A DNA stretch of 20,199 nt from JBBKWJ01 sp037968895 (lineage in GTDB: Bacteria; Actinomycetota; Acidimicrobiia; Acidimicrobiales; SZUA-35), in the NCBI GenBank assembly GCA_037968895.1, contig JBBKWJ010000011.1, forward strand, positions 1 to 20,199, in the 5' to 3' direction. The notes beneath the pieces were generated by a model. That model saw nothing but the letters and a program-made list of their open reading frames with translations. It was not told the origin of the DNA and ran no database searches. Shown here piece by piece: positions 1 to 7,266 of the stretch (its first letter is position 1; every line of letters begins with the position of its first letter). Made by a program: the position numbers and the translations under genes.

Positions 1-20
1 GCGATGGTCAGAAGGATCAT
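1..20 (-). CDS. Start of a gene running off the left edge (partial)
   Basis: An ATG at 20-18 on the minus strand overlaps the TGA stop of the ABC-2 permease (19-17) in an ATGA arrangement, which usually means translational coupling. Only the first residues are visible (MILLTI). Their hydrophobic character would suit another membrane subunit of the same exporter, but six residues cannot identify a protein. The start is inferred from the overlap alone. Confidence 0.45.
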
Positions 21-1222
21 CGCTTTGCCACCCCTTTCGTCGTCGCCCAAATCCCTATGGCTCCGGTGATGAGAATGAAGATCAGGATCGCGAGAAGCGG
101 GCCCTGAAGTTCAGTCAGCGAATCGCCGAACGAGACACCTCGGAATCCTTCAAGGATCCATCTGTGGGGTGAGATATAGCTCACCGAGCCGATCAGACCC
201 GAAGCCTCACTCAACGGGAAAAAGGCGCCGCCAACAAGGCCGAGGACGACCGCGACCATCGAACCGTATGCGCTTGCTTGTTCGGCGGTCTTCGCCACCG
301 ACGCCACGACAGCGGCTGTTGACACGCCAGCGAGGGCTCCGAGGATGACGAAGACTGCGATGCCAAGCGGCGCGCCCCACACGGCACCCATGAGATTGGT
401 TGTGGCGATGATCATGACGGTCATGCTCGCGATACCGAGCACCATCGACGACACAAGTTTTCCGACAACAATTGCGGCAGGTGAGATTGGCGCAGTCTGG
501 AGGCGAGGCAACGTGCCAGCCTCGGCCTCCTCGATGAGGGACAGCACGCCAAACTGGACGGTGAAGAACAAGAAAAAGACGGAGAGCGAGATGGCGTAGT
601 AGGTCGTGGTATCGAAGCCCCGTCCTTCGGCGCTACTCGTCGAGAGTGAAACGGGTGGCTCAACGGCCTGGGCGCCGGTAGCCGCCTGCTCAAGGTCGGT
701 CTGACCGATTGCCGCAACCGATGTGACCGCGATACCGACATAGTCAACATTTGAGGCGAAGCCCTTGGCGATGGCTTCGGCCACACTCACCGAGATCGGA
801 GCGTTCCGGTCGCCGACGACAATCAGTTCGGCGGCCTGACCGGACTGTACGGTCGCGCTGAAGCCAGACGGCACGATAAAGCCAGCATTCAGTGACCCGT
901 CACCAACGAGGTCTTCGAGTTCCTCGCGGCTAGCGACAGGAACAACAGTTGCGACTTCGTCGGTCTGCAAGTCGCTCATGAGCTCAACGAACGCAAAGCC
1001 CAGATCCGAGTTGTCCTCGTTCATCACTGCGAATTCGAATCTTGTTTCCTCAACGGCAGAGCCGAGGGTCGCGTTAAGGATGAAGGCGAGGCTTAGCGGC
1101 GCGACGACGGCCATGACGATGGCGGACTTGTCGCGAAGGCGTTGACGGAGATCCTTGGCCCCAATGATCATCGCATGCATGAACACAAAGCCATTGTCGC
1201 GGATAAACCGAAGGCTGTGCAC
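17..1222 (-). CDS. ABC-2 family transporter permease
   Basis: Integral membrane subunit of an ABC exporter; the substrate cannot be told. The topology is that of the ABC2_membrane_3 family: one N-terminal membrane helix (about residues 33-55), a large extracytoplasmic region (about 56-205), then a C-terminal bundle of about five helices (about 210-395). The signature after the second helix, EEAEAGTLPRLQTAPISP followed by a GKL helix, is typical of these permeases. The longest frame starts at a GTG (1222) without a visible ribosome binding site. Met15 (ATG at 1180) or Met18 (1171) is equally possible and would place the start closer to the first helix, as is usual. It is the first gene of a minus-strand unit and is coupled to the next gene. 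No ATPase lies beside it here; the ATPase fragment at the other end of the window is 18 kb away and is probably unrelated. Confidence 0.88.
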   Translation of the reverse strand: MHSLRFIRDNGFVFMHAMIIGAKDLRQRLRDKSAIVMAVVAPLSLAFILNATLGSAVEETRFEFAVMNEDNSDLGFAFVELMSDLQTDEVATVVPVASREELEDLVGDGSLNAGFIVPSGFSATVQSGQAAELIVVGDRNAPISVSVAEAIAKGFASNVDYVGIAVTSVAAIGQTDLEQAATGAQAVEPPVSLSTSSAEGRGFDTTTYYAISLSVFFLFFTVQFGVLSLIEEAEAGTLPRLQTAPISPAAIVVGKLVSSMVLGIASMTVMIIATTNLMGAVWGAPLGIAVFVILGALAGVSTAAVVASVAKTAEQASAYGSMVAVVLGLVGGAFFPLSEASGLIGSVSYISPHRWILEGFRGVSFGDSLTELQGPLLAILIFILITGAIGIWATTKGVAKR

Positions 1223-1226
1223 AGCC
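1213..1226. promoter_or_regulatory. 14-bp perfect palindrome at the permease start (possible operator)
   Basis: GGCTGTGCACAGCC is a perfect 14-bp palindrome. It overlaps the GTG at 1222-1220 that opens the longest permease frame. If translation starts at the internal ATGs near 1180 or 1171, the palindrome lies in the 5' untranslated region. It is close to the 88-bp divergent gap shared with the amidohydrolase. A repressor site is one reading; no regulator gene is adjacent. Confidence 0.35.
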
Positions 1227-1310
1227 GAAAGGCTCTGCGTATGCGGTGACGACTTCCCCGAGAATTCGGGTCGCGATAGTGTCCTTCGGTTGACTTAGGG
1301 GAGCGCTGGC

Positions 1311-3065
1311 ATGACGCATCAGATCGTAATCAAGGGTGGACGCATCATCGATGGGACCGGATCACCGGCTTTCCCTGGCGACGTCGGTATCGATGATGGG
1401 AAGATCAGTGCGGTTGGCGGAGACCTGATGGGCAACCAGATAGTTGACGCGACCGGCGCAATTGTGACGCCTGGTTGGGTCGACGTGCACACCCATTTCG
1501 ATGGCCAGGCGGCGTGGGACGACACCCTCGATCCGTCGTTCTCGAACGGTGTGACGTCGTTGGTAATGGGCAACTGCGGCGTTGGTTTCGCACCGTGCCC
1601 TCCTGGCGAAGAGCAGACACTCATCGAACTGATGGAGGGCGTCGAAGACATACCGGGTAGCGCATTACACGAAGGCGTGCCGTGGGGCGCGTGGTCGACG
1701 TTCCCTGAATATCTCGACTTCCTTGATGGCAGAAGCTACGCGATGGATATTGGGGCCCAGCTTGCTCACGGCTCGCTGCGGTTCTCCGTCATGGGTGATC
1801 GCGGCGTTCGCAATGAAGACGCCACCGACTCCGATATTGCTGAAATGCGACAAGTAGTGGCTGAAGCTGCCGCCGCCGGGGCGCTTGGGTTCTCGACGTC
1901 GCGAACAATCTTTCATCGTTCAATCGACGGGTCGGCAGTACCTGGAACCTACGCCACGAATCACGAACTGTCTGAACTGGTGCAAGGCATGGTCGACGGC
2001 GGTGGCGGTGTCTTCGAAGCCATCATGTCCGAGTCGATTGGCTCAATGGCGGCGTTTGGCGGCGAACGATTCAGCCAAGAGCATGAGTTGGCGCTCCTCG
2101 CCGAGATCTCCCATCGAACCGGCCTGAACACGACGTTCACAACCGTGCAGAGTCGTGATTACCCCGAAGCCTGGCGCGAAGTGTTGGCGTTCGCGGCAGA
2201 ACAGAACAAGCTGGGGGCCAAGCTGCATCCGCAGGTGTCGTCCCGGCCGATCAGCGTGCTTTCTAGCCTGGCCGGGTATCACCCGTTCATGCGGAGACGC
2301 GGCTTCTTGGCCCTCGCCAACCTTCCGACCGCGGAGCGAGCGGCGGCAATGCGAGACCCTGAGGTGAAGGCGGCGATTCTCACTGATGACGACATCCCGC
2401 CCGAGAACGATGGCGGGATGGAGAGTCTTTACTTGTCGCTCCAGCTCTCGATTGACCGTATGTTCGCAACGGCAGACGAGCCAAACTATGAGCCGACTGA
2501 AGAAGATCGGTTCACCACTCGAGCGGCCGCCCTCGGTGTGTCACTCGACGAGGCGATGTACGACTTCCTTTGCGAAGGCGACGGCACCAACGTGGCTTCT
2601 CTTCTGGGCGCCGGGTACGTCGACGGTAACCTCGACGCGATCCGAGAGATGTTGCTCGACCCAAACACCATCACCGGACTTGCTGATGCTGGCGCCCATG
2701 TGAAGCTGATCTGTGACGGCACGATGCCAACCACACAGCTCACCCACTGGACACGAGATCGATCACGGGGCGAGAAGATTCCCATCGAGTTCTTGGTCGA
2801 GAAGCAAACGCGCCGCAATGCACGCCTGTATGGGCTCACTGACCGGGGCACGATCGAGGTCGGCATGCGCGCCGACTTGAACGTGATCGACGTCGATAAC
2901 CTCACGGTCGAACGTCCGGTTGCAGTTGTCGATCTACCAGCGGGAGGTTGGCGCTTCTTGCAACCCGTCTCGGGTTATGTCGCAACCTTCGTTAACGGTG
3001 TTCAGACTCGCGCTGATGGCGTCGACACCGGCGCTCGACCCGGACGCTTAATACGCCGTAGCTAG
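1311..3065 (+). CDS. N-acyl-D-amino-acid deacylase-like amidohydrolase
   Basis: Cytoplasmic metal-dependent hydrolase of the amidohydrolase superfamily, D-aminoacylase group, expected to cleave N-acyl-D-amino acids or related amides and cyclic amides. The beta-strand start VIKGGRIIDGTG is followed by the metal motif VHTHFD (His60, His62) and by GNCGVGFAP, whose Cys89 matches the metal-binding Cys of D-aminoacylases. DAGAH near residue 462 is the position of the catalytic Asp region. At 584 residues it is longer than classic D-aminoacylases (about 480) but matches the long actinobacterial subgroup annotated as amidohydrolase. The start is supported by AGGGGAG seven bases before the ATG. It is a single gene, divergent from the permease and convergent with the deacetylase. 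The exact substrate is unknown; the family also contains dihydropyrimidinase-like and dipeptidase-like members. Confidence 0.9.
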   Translation: MTHQIVIKGGRIIDGTGSPAFPGDVGIDDGKISAVGGDLMGNQIVDATGAIVTPGWVDVHTHFDGQAAWDDTLDPSFSNGVTSLVMGNCGVGFAPCPPGEEQTLIELMEGVEDIPGSALHEGVPWGAWSTFPEYLDFLDGRSYAMDIGAQLAHGSLRFSVMGDRGVRNEDATDSDIAEMRQVVAEAAAAGALGFSTSRTIFHRSIDGSAVPGTYATNHELSELVQGMVDGGGGVFEAIMSESIGSMAAFGGERFSQEHELALLAEISHRTGLNTTFTTVQSRDYPEAWREVLAFAAEQNKLGAKLHPQVSSRPISVLSSLAGYHPFMRRRGFLALANLPTAERAAAMRDPEVKAAILTDDDIPPENDGGMESLYLSLQLSIDRMFATADEPNYEPTEEDRFTTRAAALGVSLDEAMYDFLCEGDGTNVASLLGAGYVDGNLDAIREMLLDPNTITGLADAGAHVKLICDGTMPTTQLTHWTRDRSRGEKIPIEFLVEKQTRRNARLYGLTDRGTIEVGMRADLNVIDVDNLTVERPVAVVDLPAGGWRFLQPVSGYVATFVNGVQTRADGVDTGARPGRLIRRS

Positions 3066-3068
3066 AAG

Positions 3069-3086
3069 TTCGGTCCGGGGACCGAA
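3069..3086. terminator. Bidirectional hairpin between convergent genes
   Basis: TTCGGTC, CGGG and GACCGAA form a perfect 7-bp stem with a 4-base loop (the symmetry extends to 8 bp). It lies three bases after the amidohydrolase stop and ten bases from the stop of the convergent deacetylase gene. There is no clear U tract, so it is a terminator-like hairpin rather than a textbook intrinsic terminator. Confidence 0.5.
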
Positions 3087-3095
3087 TGTGCCGTC

Positions 3096-4262
3096 CTACG
3101 CGGTCGCAGTTTGACGTCGAAACTCTTCTGATTCGCTGAACTGGAGCATTACTTCGCCCCGGCTGACTGCTTGTTTGTCGAGCAAGCTGAGCCAGTAGGC
3201 CGAGCCCCCTGGGTCTTCCGGCCGGTCGAAGACATTCCGGTAGATGAGGGCCACGAACTGCTCGTTGGTAAGCGGACCATACCGTTGGACGAATTCGGGG
3301 CTGGCAGAAAAGAAGTCAGAGATTGGCCGAATTGACACCTCGGCGTTGGCCACCACTTGCCAGTACAGAAAGCCCGATTCTTCAGGGAAGCGGGCAAGGT
3401 AGGCACAGTACAATCGGAAGATCGAGCCCTCGAGCCGATCTGTTCGGTCGATGGAATTATCGATTGGGCCGACCCGGCAGTCGCCGGTTGTCGTGGGTCC
3501 GGCGGGGCCGGGCACAGTGGTCGTCGTTGTCGGTCGCGTTGTGGTTGTGGTTGTGGTCGACGGTGGTGTTGTGGTTGTGGTCGTGTTGAGAAGGACGGCG
3601 TCGCCGCAGCTCGGCAGCCCTCGAAAATCAAAGTCGGCTCTGCGTTCCTTCAGAAACGCCTCGACAGCCCCTGCCGTTTTGGTCCCGTCGAACGGAGCAT
3701 CATGAAGGAGGATCACATCACCGGCTTGAGCGGTGTTGAGTATGGCCGTTACTTCCTCGGCTGGACCGCGCATCCAGTCGTCGGTGGTTAGGTCCCAGAG
3801 TTGTTGGGACAGACCGAGGTCGTTTCCCACTCCCTCGATCTGAGGGCTGGTTTGCCCGAATGGGGGACGGAAACAGGTCGGAGCGCTGACGCCAGCCCTA
3901 ACAATGGCCTCCTGCGCCCGAATTAATTCGGATCTCGTCGCCACAAGGTTGTTAAGCCCATTGAAATCAGGATGGCTGTACGAATGGTTGCCGATCGCGT
4001 GTCCTTGGGCGACCATGGTTCGAAGCATCTCGGGGAACCGATCAACCCGACTCCCGACGACAAAAAATGTTGCTTCGACGTCATAACGAGCAAGGACGTC
4101 GAGTACCGCAACCGTGCCGCCATCCTCGGCTGGTCCGTCGTCGAATGTGAGGTAAAGCACCGGTTTCGTTACGGCAGCATCCGCCGCATCCGAGGTCGAG
4201 TCAAAGGTCGCCCCTGCCAAGACGAGCAACGCAGCACACAAGGCCGCAAGTCCACCACGCAT
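3096..4262 (-). CDS. Secreted NodB polysaccharide deacetylase with DUF4214 tail
   Basis: Extracellular metal-dependent carbohydrate esterase (CE4, NodB fold), expected to remove N-acetyl groups from peptidoglycan or another polysaccharide. Residues 1-28 look like a secretion signal. NodB motifs run in order: TFDDGP (Asp41, Asp42), HSYSHP with metal-binding His93 and His97, RPPFGQ (Arg132), and DVILLHD (His187). Residues about 227-259 are an almost pure Thr linker. Residues about 280-385 hold two DUF4214-type half repeats (FRLYCAYLARFPEESGFLYW and a second beginning FVALIYRNVFDRPED). The start is well supported: GAGGGAG lies five bases before the ATG. Catalytic residues appear intact, so it should be active. 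DUF4214 often accompanies secreted bacterial proteins and may anchor or bind carbohydrate; that role is inferred. Confidence 0.92.
   Translation of the reverse strand: MRGGLAALCAALLVLAGATFDSTSDAADAAVTKPVLYLTFDDGPAEDGGTVAVLDVLARYDVEATFFVVGSRVDRFPEMLRTMVAQGHAIGNHSYSHPDFNGLNNLVATRSELIRAQEAIVRAGVSAPTCFRPPFGQTSPQIEGVGNDLGLSQQLWDLTTDDWMRGPAEEVTAILNTAQAGDVILLHDAPFDGTKTAGAVEAFLKERRADFDFRGLPSCGDAVLLNTTTTTTPPSTTTTTTTRPTTTTTVPGPAGPTTTGDCRVGPIDNSIDRTDRLEGSIFRLYCAYLARFPEESGFLYWQVVANAEVSIRPISDFFSASPEFVQRYGPLTNEQFVALIYRNVFDRPEDPGGSAYWLSLLDKQAVSRGEVMLQFSESEEFRRQTATA
3486..3584 (-). repeat. Low-complexity ACN-repeat encoding the Thr-rich linker
   Basis: A run of ACC/ACA/ACG codons interrupted by a few Pro and Arg codons encodes residues about 227-259 of the deacetylase. 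On the plus strand it reads as GTTGTGG-like repeats. The region is prone to length variation by replication slippage. Such linkers are typical of actinobacterial wall-associated proteins and may be O-mannosylated. Confidence 0.85.
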
Positions 4263-4383
4263 TAGTTCTCCCTCAACCCGCTTGCCACACTGGTCGGTCA
4301 GACACAGTTCGATCCGCCCAGATCGACGTTCGGTATCGTAACAAGTCGATTGCCATTCGTCGAGAGCGAGATAACTCAGCCGC

Positions 4384-4389
4384 TACTGT
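4384..4389 (+). promoter_or_regulatory. -10 element TACTGT for leaderless oxidoreductase mRNA
   Basis: TACTGT is followed by exactly six bases and the GTG start at 4396, so transcription would begin on or next to the start codon. No ribosome binding site precedes the GTG, which agrees with a leaderless transcript. No convincing -35 box is seen. The rest of the 133-bp divergent gap (4263-4395) holds a short inverted repeat, CGATC-N6-GATCG at 4310-4325, of unknown meaning. Confidence 0.5.
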
Positions 4390-4395
4390 GAGCCC

Positions 4396-5379
4396 GTGGG
4401 CAGACTTCGCTGGGCAATACTTGGATCAGGTTTTATCTCCAACACCGTCGTCGAGGCGATCGGGCAAAGCGAAGGGTCCGTTGTTGAACTCGTCGCCGGT
4501 CGCAACCGAGACCGGGTCGAGGCTTTCCAGCAGGCGCACCAGATCCCTCGATCGGTGCTCAGCTACGAGGATGCGGTTCGCGATGAGTCAGTCGACGCGG
4601 TGTACATCGGACTGCCGAATCACTTGCATCACGACCTGGCGATCGCAGCGGCATCGGCTGGCAAGGCGGTGTTGTCGGAGAAGTCGCTCACGACAACGAT
4701 GGAGTCAGCAAACGCGCTGGTTCGGGGTGTGAGCGGCCAGACGTTTTTCGTTGAGGGCTTGATGTATCTCGCTCACCCGCTCTATCAAACCGTCGTCGAC
4801 CTCCTGACCGATGGCCGACTCGGAACCCTTCGGTCTGTCTCCGGTCGGTATTCGGCGAATATCTGCGACGTCGTCAATCCGGCTGGCCGGGGCACGATCT
4901 ACAACCTTGGCTGCTACCCAGCTTCGCTGCTGCACCTTGTGGTCCAGACAATGTGTGGCGACGATGCCTTCATGGATCGCGACATCTGGGGTGCAGGCAA
5001 TCTCACCAGTGACGACACCATTGGCGACGCCACGTTGTCCGTCCGGTTTGGCAACGGCGTGTTGGCCAACCTGCAATCGACCGACAACTACGGGATGGCT
5101 CACGATTTCAGCATTGCTGGCGACCTTGGCGTGCTCCGGTTCGAGACGAACCCTTGGTTGCCAATTGCTGGGGCCAACGTGTTGACGTGGACGCCATACG
5201 ACGGTGAACCCGAGGCGATTGTTGTCGACGATCCATACGACGCGTTCTATCACCAGATCAAGATGGTCGAGCGAGGGGTGAATGATGGCCGGTCCGAAGC
5301 CTCACGGCCATCGCCCCGCCTCGCCGACTCGCTGGAAATCATGAGTTTGCTGACCGACTGGGAAGCCGACTGCCTGTAG
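4396..5379 (+). CDS. Gfo/Idh/MocA family NAD(P)-dependent oxidoreductase
   Basis: Soluble dehydrogenase expected to oxidise or reduce a sugar, inositol or related cyclic polyol with NAD(P). Residues 5-120 form the Rossmann domain, with the nucleotide loop ILGSGFIS at 8-15, VDAVYIGLPNHLH at 66-78, and SEKSLT holding Lys96, the equivalent of the conserved EKP lysine. The C-terminal half is the alpha/beta substrate domain, with YNLGCYPASLL at 169-179; the family usually has Asp where Asn170 stands, a small deviation. Length (327) is normal. The start is GTG with no ribosome binding site but a well-placed -10 box, so leaderless translation is likely. It is a single gene between divergent and convergent neighbours, so context does not reveal the substrate. 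Confidence 0.9.
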   Translation: MGRLRWAILGSGFISNTVVEAIGQSEGSVVELVAGRNRDRVEAFQQAHQIPRSVLSYEDAVRDESVDAVYIGLPNHLHHDLAIAAASAGKAVLSEKSLTTTMESANALVRGVSGQTFFVEGLMYLAHPLYQTVVDLLTDGRLGTLRSVSGRYSANICDVVNPAGRGTIYNLGCYPASLLHLVVQTMCGDDAFMDRDIWGAGNLTSDDTIGDATLSVRFGNGVLANLQSTDNYGMAHDFSIAGDLGVLRFETNPWLPIAGANVLTWTPYDGEPEAIVVDDPYDAFYHQIKMVERGVNDGRSEASRPSPRLADSLEIMSLLTDWEADCL

Positions 5380-5403
5380 AAGCTCACCGCCCTTAGTCGA
5401 CGA

Positions 5404-6579
5404 TCAGCGTTCGTCGAACGAAAGTTCAAACTTGGTTACCGCTCGGGCAAAAATGTTTGCTTCAACGTTTGGCTCAGACATGACTCTGAGGTTCGTGACG
5501 CGCCGCGTGAGCGATTCGAAAAGAAGGCGCAGTTCGATGCGAGCGAGATTGGCGCCTAGGCAAAAGTGAGTGCCATGGCCGAACGCCAAGTGTGGGTTTG
5601 GGTCACGCGCAATGTCGAAGACCTCGGGACGATCGAACACTCTTGGGTCTCGGTTCGCTGCGGGATAGAGCAGCATGACTCGCTCGCCTGCCGCAATCGG
5701 GGTGCCAGACACGACCGCATCGCTGGCGGCTGTTCGAAACATGTTGTTCAACGGCGTCACCCAGCGGATGAGCTCCTCGATCGCCAGTGGCATCCGGTCT
5801 GGCTCGGCCGCCAGTCGCTCCCACTGGTCTGGATGATCGGCAAACGCTCTGAGGCCGTGCGCGATGACAGTCCTCGTCGTCTCGGCCCCGCCTGCGATCA
5901 GGAGGCCGGTCTCCTGAACCATCGTCATCGGCTCCATGCCGCCCGCGAGCCAGTCAGAGAAGAGGTCATCGGCTGGCTCGGCGAAGCGTTGGGGCAGCAG
6001 CTCTTGCATCACTGCGGCCCACTCCTGGATACTGTTGTTGAGATCTACGAAGGCCGCCTCGTCGACATAGCGGCGATCGATTCGCATTTGTCGCTCTGAC
6101 CAGCTCTTCACTTCCCGCCAACGGCCTTGGCCAAAACCGATGAGTTCGGCGGTGACTCGGCAAGGCAGTTGGGCGGCCAGTGCGTCGACTACTTCGATCT
6201 GTCCATCCGCTCGGTTGGCCTGGATTGCGGCGCTGACAAGCGAGGAGACCATCTCTTCGTAGTGCTCGGCGTGCGATCGTGTGGCGTTCGGGGTGAATCT
6301 GCGGTTGATCATTCGGCGCTGCTCGAGGTGTACCGGATCATCGTTTGAGATCATGGTCGCTTCCGACTCGGACGGCTCAAGGCGGTATTGTCCAGCTCCG
6401 TCTCTACGGCTAGCGAAGGTCTCGGGTGATCGCTCGACGGCGAGCACATCGGCGTGGCGAGCGGCCACCCAGATGCCACTCCTAACATCACGCCAGAGCC
6501 CTTCGTGCTCGAGCAGAGCAACGTAGTCGTCTTGAGGATTCGACTGCCACCAGCTTGGGTCGAGAATGTTGGTCGTCAT
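5404..6579 (-). CDS. Cytochrome P450
   Basis: Haem-thiolate monooxygenase, soluble bacterial type. The I-helix oxygen-binding motif is GLLIAGGAETTR, the K-helix ExxR is EELIR, and the haem loop is LAFGHGTHFCLGANLARIE with the ligand Cys at residue 340 of the start chosen here. The sequence between the I-helix and haem loop resembles the CYP142/CYP125 group of sterol side-chain hydroxylases as I remember them, but the substrate cannot be assigned. Electron partners (ferredoxin, reductase) are not in the window. The frame extends to a GTG at 6612 (402 residues), but the ATG at 6579 has GGAAG nine bases upstream and gives a normal 391-residue P450, so I prefer it. It follows the FMN split-barrel gene after a short gap and may be cotranscribed with it. 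Confidence 0.93.
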   Translation of the reverse strand: MTTNILDPSWWQSNPQDDYVALLEHEGLWRDVRSGIWVAARHADVLAVERSPETFASRRDGAGQYRLEPSESEATMISNDDPVHLEQRRMINRRFTPNATRSHAEHYEEMVSSLVSAAIQANRADGQIEVVDALAAQLPCRVTAELIGFGQGRWREVKSWSERQMRIDRRYVDEAAFVDLNNSIQEWAAVMQELLPQRFAEPADDLFSDWLAGGMEPMTMVQETGLLIAGGAETTRTVIAHGLRAFADHPDQWERLAAEPDRMPLAIEELIRWVTPLNNMFRTAASDAVVSGTPIAAGERVMLLYPAANRDPRVFDRPEVFDIARDPNPHLAFGHGTHFCLGANLARIELRLLFESLTRRVTNLRVMSEPNVEANIFARAVTKFELSFDER

Positions 6580-6633
6580 CTGACGACGCTTCCACGCCCC
6601 ACTTCCCGCCACAAATCGGGTCGGTCTAGTGAT

Positions 6634-7155
6634 TCATATCGATAGTTGCGCCGCGTCGAGCGAACGGGCGCCGGCGTGAAGCGGATCACGGGCCAGCGCT
6701 ATGGCTGAAACGCCGATGCCGTAGGTGTGGATCCGTCCAGAAGGTGTCAAGCGAAGGAAGCACCCATCCGGCTCGTCGAGAGCGCCGTGTCCGGTAACCC
6801 CCTTTAGTTCACCTTTCGAGAGCAGGTCAGTGATCACTTTGTCATCCATAGCGAAGACCTCAGCCGTCGCTTGAAACTGAATGGTGAATGGGGGGCCGAC
6901 CGGCAGCTTCCGGACCGGAATGACGACGCCGACTCGGCCCCGTGAACGTACGTTCTGAGCCTTCCGGCTATGGCCCATCGTGTGGACAAACAAGCTGCCC
7001 TCGGCTGTCTCATAGACCACGCCCGCAGCGTGGGGAAAGCCAGCGGCCGACACGGTCGACAAGACGGCGAACGAAGCGCTCTTGATTGCCTTGGTCACTC
7101 GTTTGGTCTGGGCTGGGTCGTTTGGTGAGTTGGTTTGTGTCTGAAGTGTTTGCAT
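6634..7155 (-). CDS. Pyridoxamine 5'-phosphate oxidase-like FMN-binding protein
   Basis: A 173-residue protein with a split beta-barrel of the PNPOx-like family, which binds FMN, F420 or haem. The pattern SASFAVLSTVSAAGFPHAAG (about 27-46), then FVHTMGHSRKAQNVRSRG (about 56-73) and VGVVIPV, is the usual family core: strand, strand, then a basic Lys/Arg helix that contacts the cofactor phosphate. It is upstream of the P450 on the same strand and divergent from an AraC-type regulator, which suggests one regulated unit. It is probably a small reductase or oxidase acting on a xenobiotic, lipid or cofactor. It is unlikely to be the true PdxH, which is longer and has a distinct C-terminus. The start has only a weak GGAT upstream. 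Confidence 0.75.
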   Translation of the reverse strand: MQTLQTQTNSPNDPAQTKRVTKAIKSASFAVLSTVSAAGFPHAAGVVYETAEGSLFVHTMGHSRKAQNVRSRGRVGVVIPVRKLPVGPPFTIQFQATAEVFAMDDKVITDLLSKGELKGVTGHGALDEPDGCFLRLTPSGRIHTYGIGVSAIALARDPLHAGARSLDAAQLSI

Positions 7156-7176
7156 GTCATCCAGATTGATGCTCCA

Positions 7177-7190
7177 AGACAGGATTGTCT
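7177..7190. promoter_or_regulatory. Inverted repeat AGACA-N4-TGTCT (possible operator)
   Basis: A perfect 5-bp inverted repeat with a 4-bp spacer, 22 bases upstream of the FMN-protein start and in the divergent gap shared with the AraC-type gene. It is placed where a regulator could act on the minus-strand promoter. Binding is inferred from position only. Confidence 0.3.
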
Positions 7191-7220
7191 ATGGCAGTTA
7201 ACCCGAGTTTCTTGACTATT

Positions 7221-7238
7221 CGTCCAGCAAGTTGGACG
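7221..7238. promoter_or_regulatory. Inverted repeat CGTCCA-N6-TGGACG over the AraC-gene -35 box
   Basis: A perfect 6-bp inverted repeat with a 6-bp spacer. Its right arm overlaps TTGGAC (7232-7237), the likely -35 box of the AraC-type gene. A site there could give autoregulation. AraC proteins more often use direct repeats, so another regulator is possible. Confidence 0.35.
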
Positions 7239-7260
7239 CGATGCATTCCGGCCGCACACT
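7232..7260 (+). promoter_or_regulatory. Promoter of the AraC-type regulator
   Basis: TTGGAC (7232-7237), a 17-bp spacer and CACACT (7255-7260) are followed by six bases and the ATG at 7267. The -35 is good, the -10 poor. There is no ribosome binding site, so a leaderless transcript is likely. Confidence 0.4.
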
Positions 7261-7266
7261 AGACCT

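Noticed and set aside
3486..3584. GTTGTGG-type tandem repeats on the plus strand, with plus-strand open frames rich in Val or Gly/Cys
   Set aside because: They are the complement of the Thr linker codons of the deacetylase gene, whose frame has clear NodB and DUF4214 motifs.
4705..5253. A 182-codon minus-strand open frame inside the Gfo/Idh/MocA gene
   Set aside because: No recognisable motif. It is a shadow of a well-supported gene, common in GC-rich DNA.
6634..7155. PdxH (true pyridoxamine 5'-phosphate oxidase)
   Set aside because: At 173 residues it lacks the PdxH C-terminal signature region; it is only a split-barrel relative.
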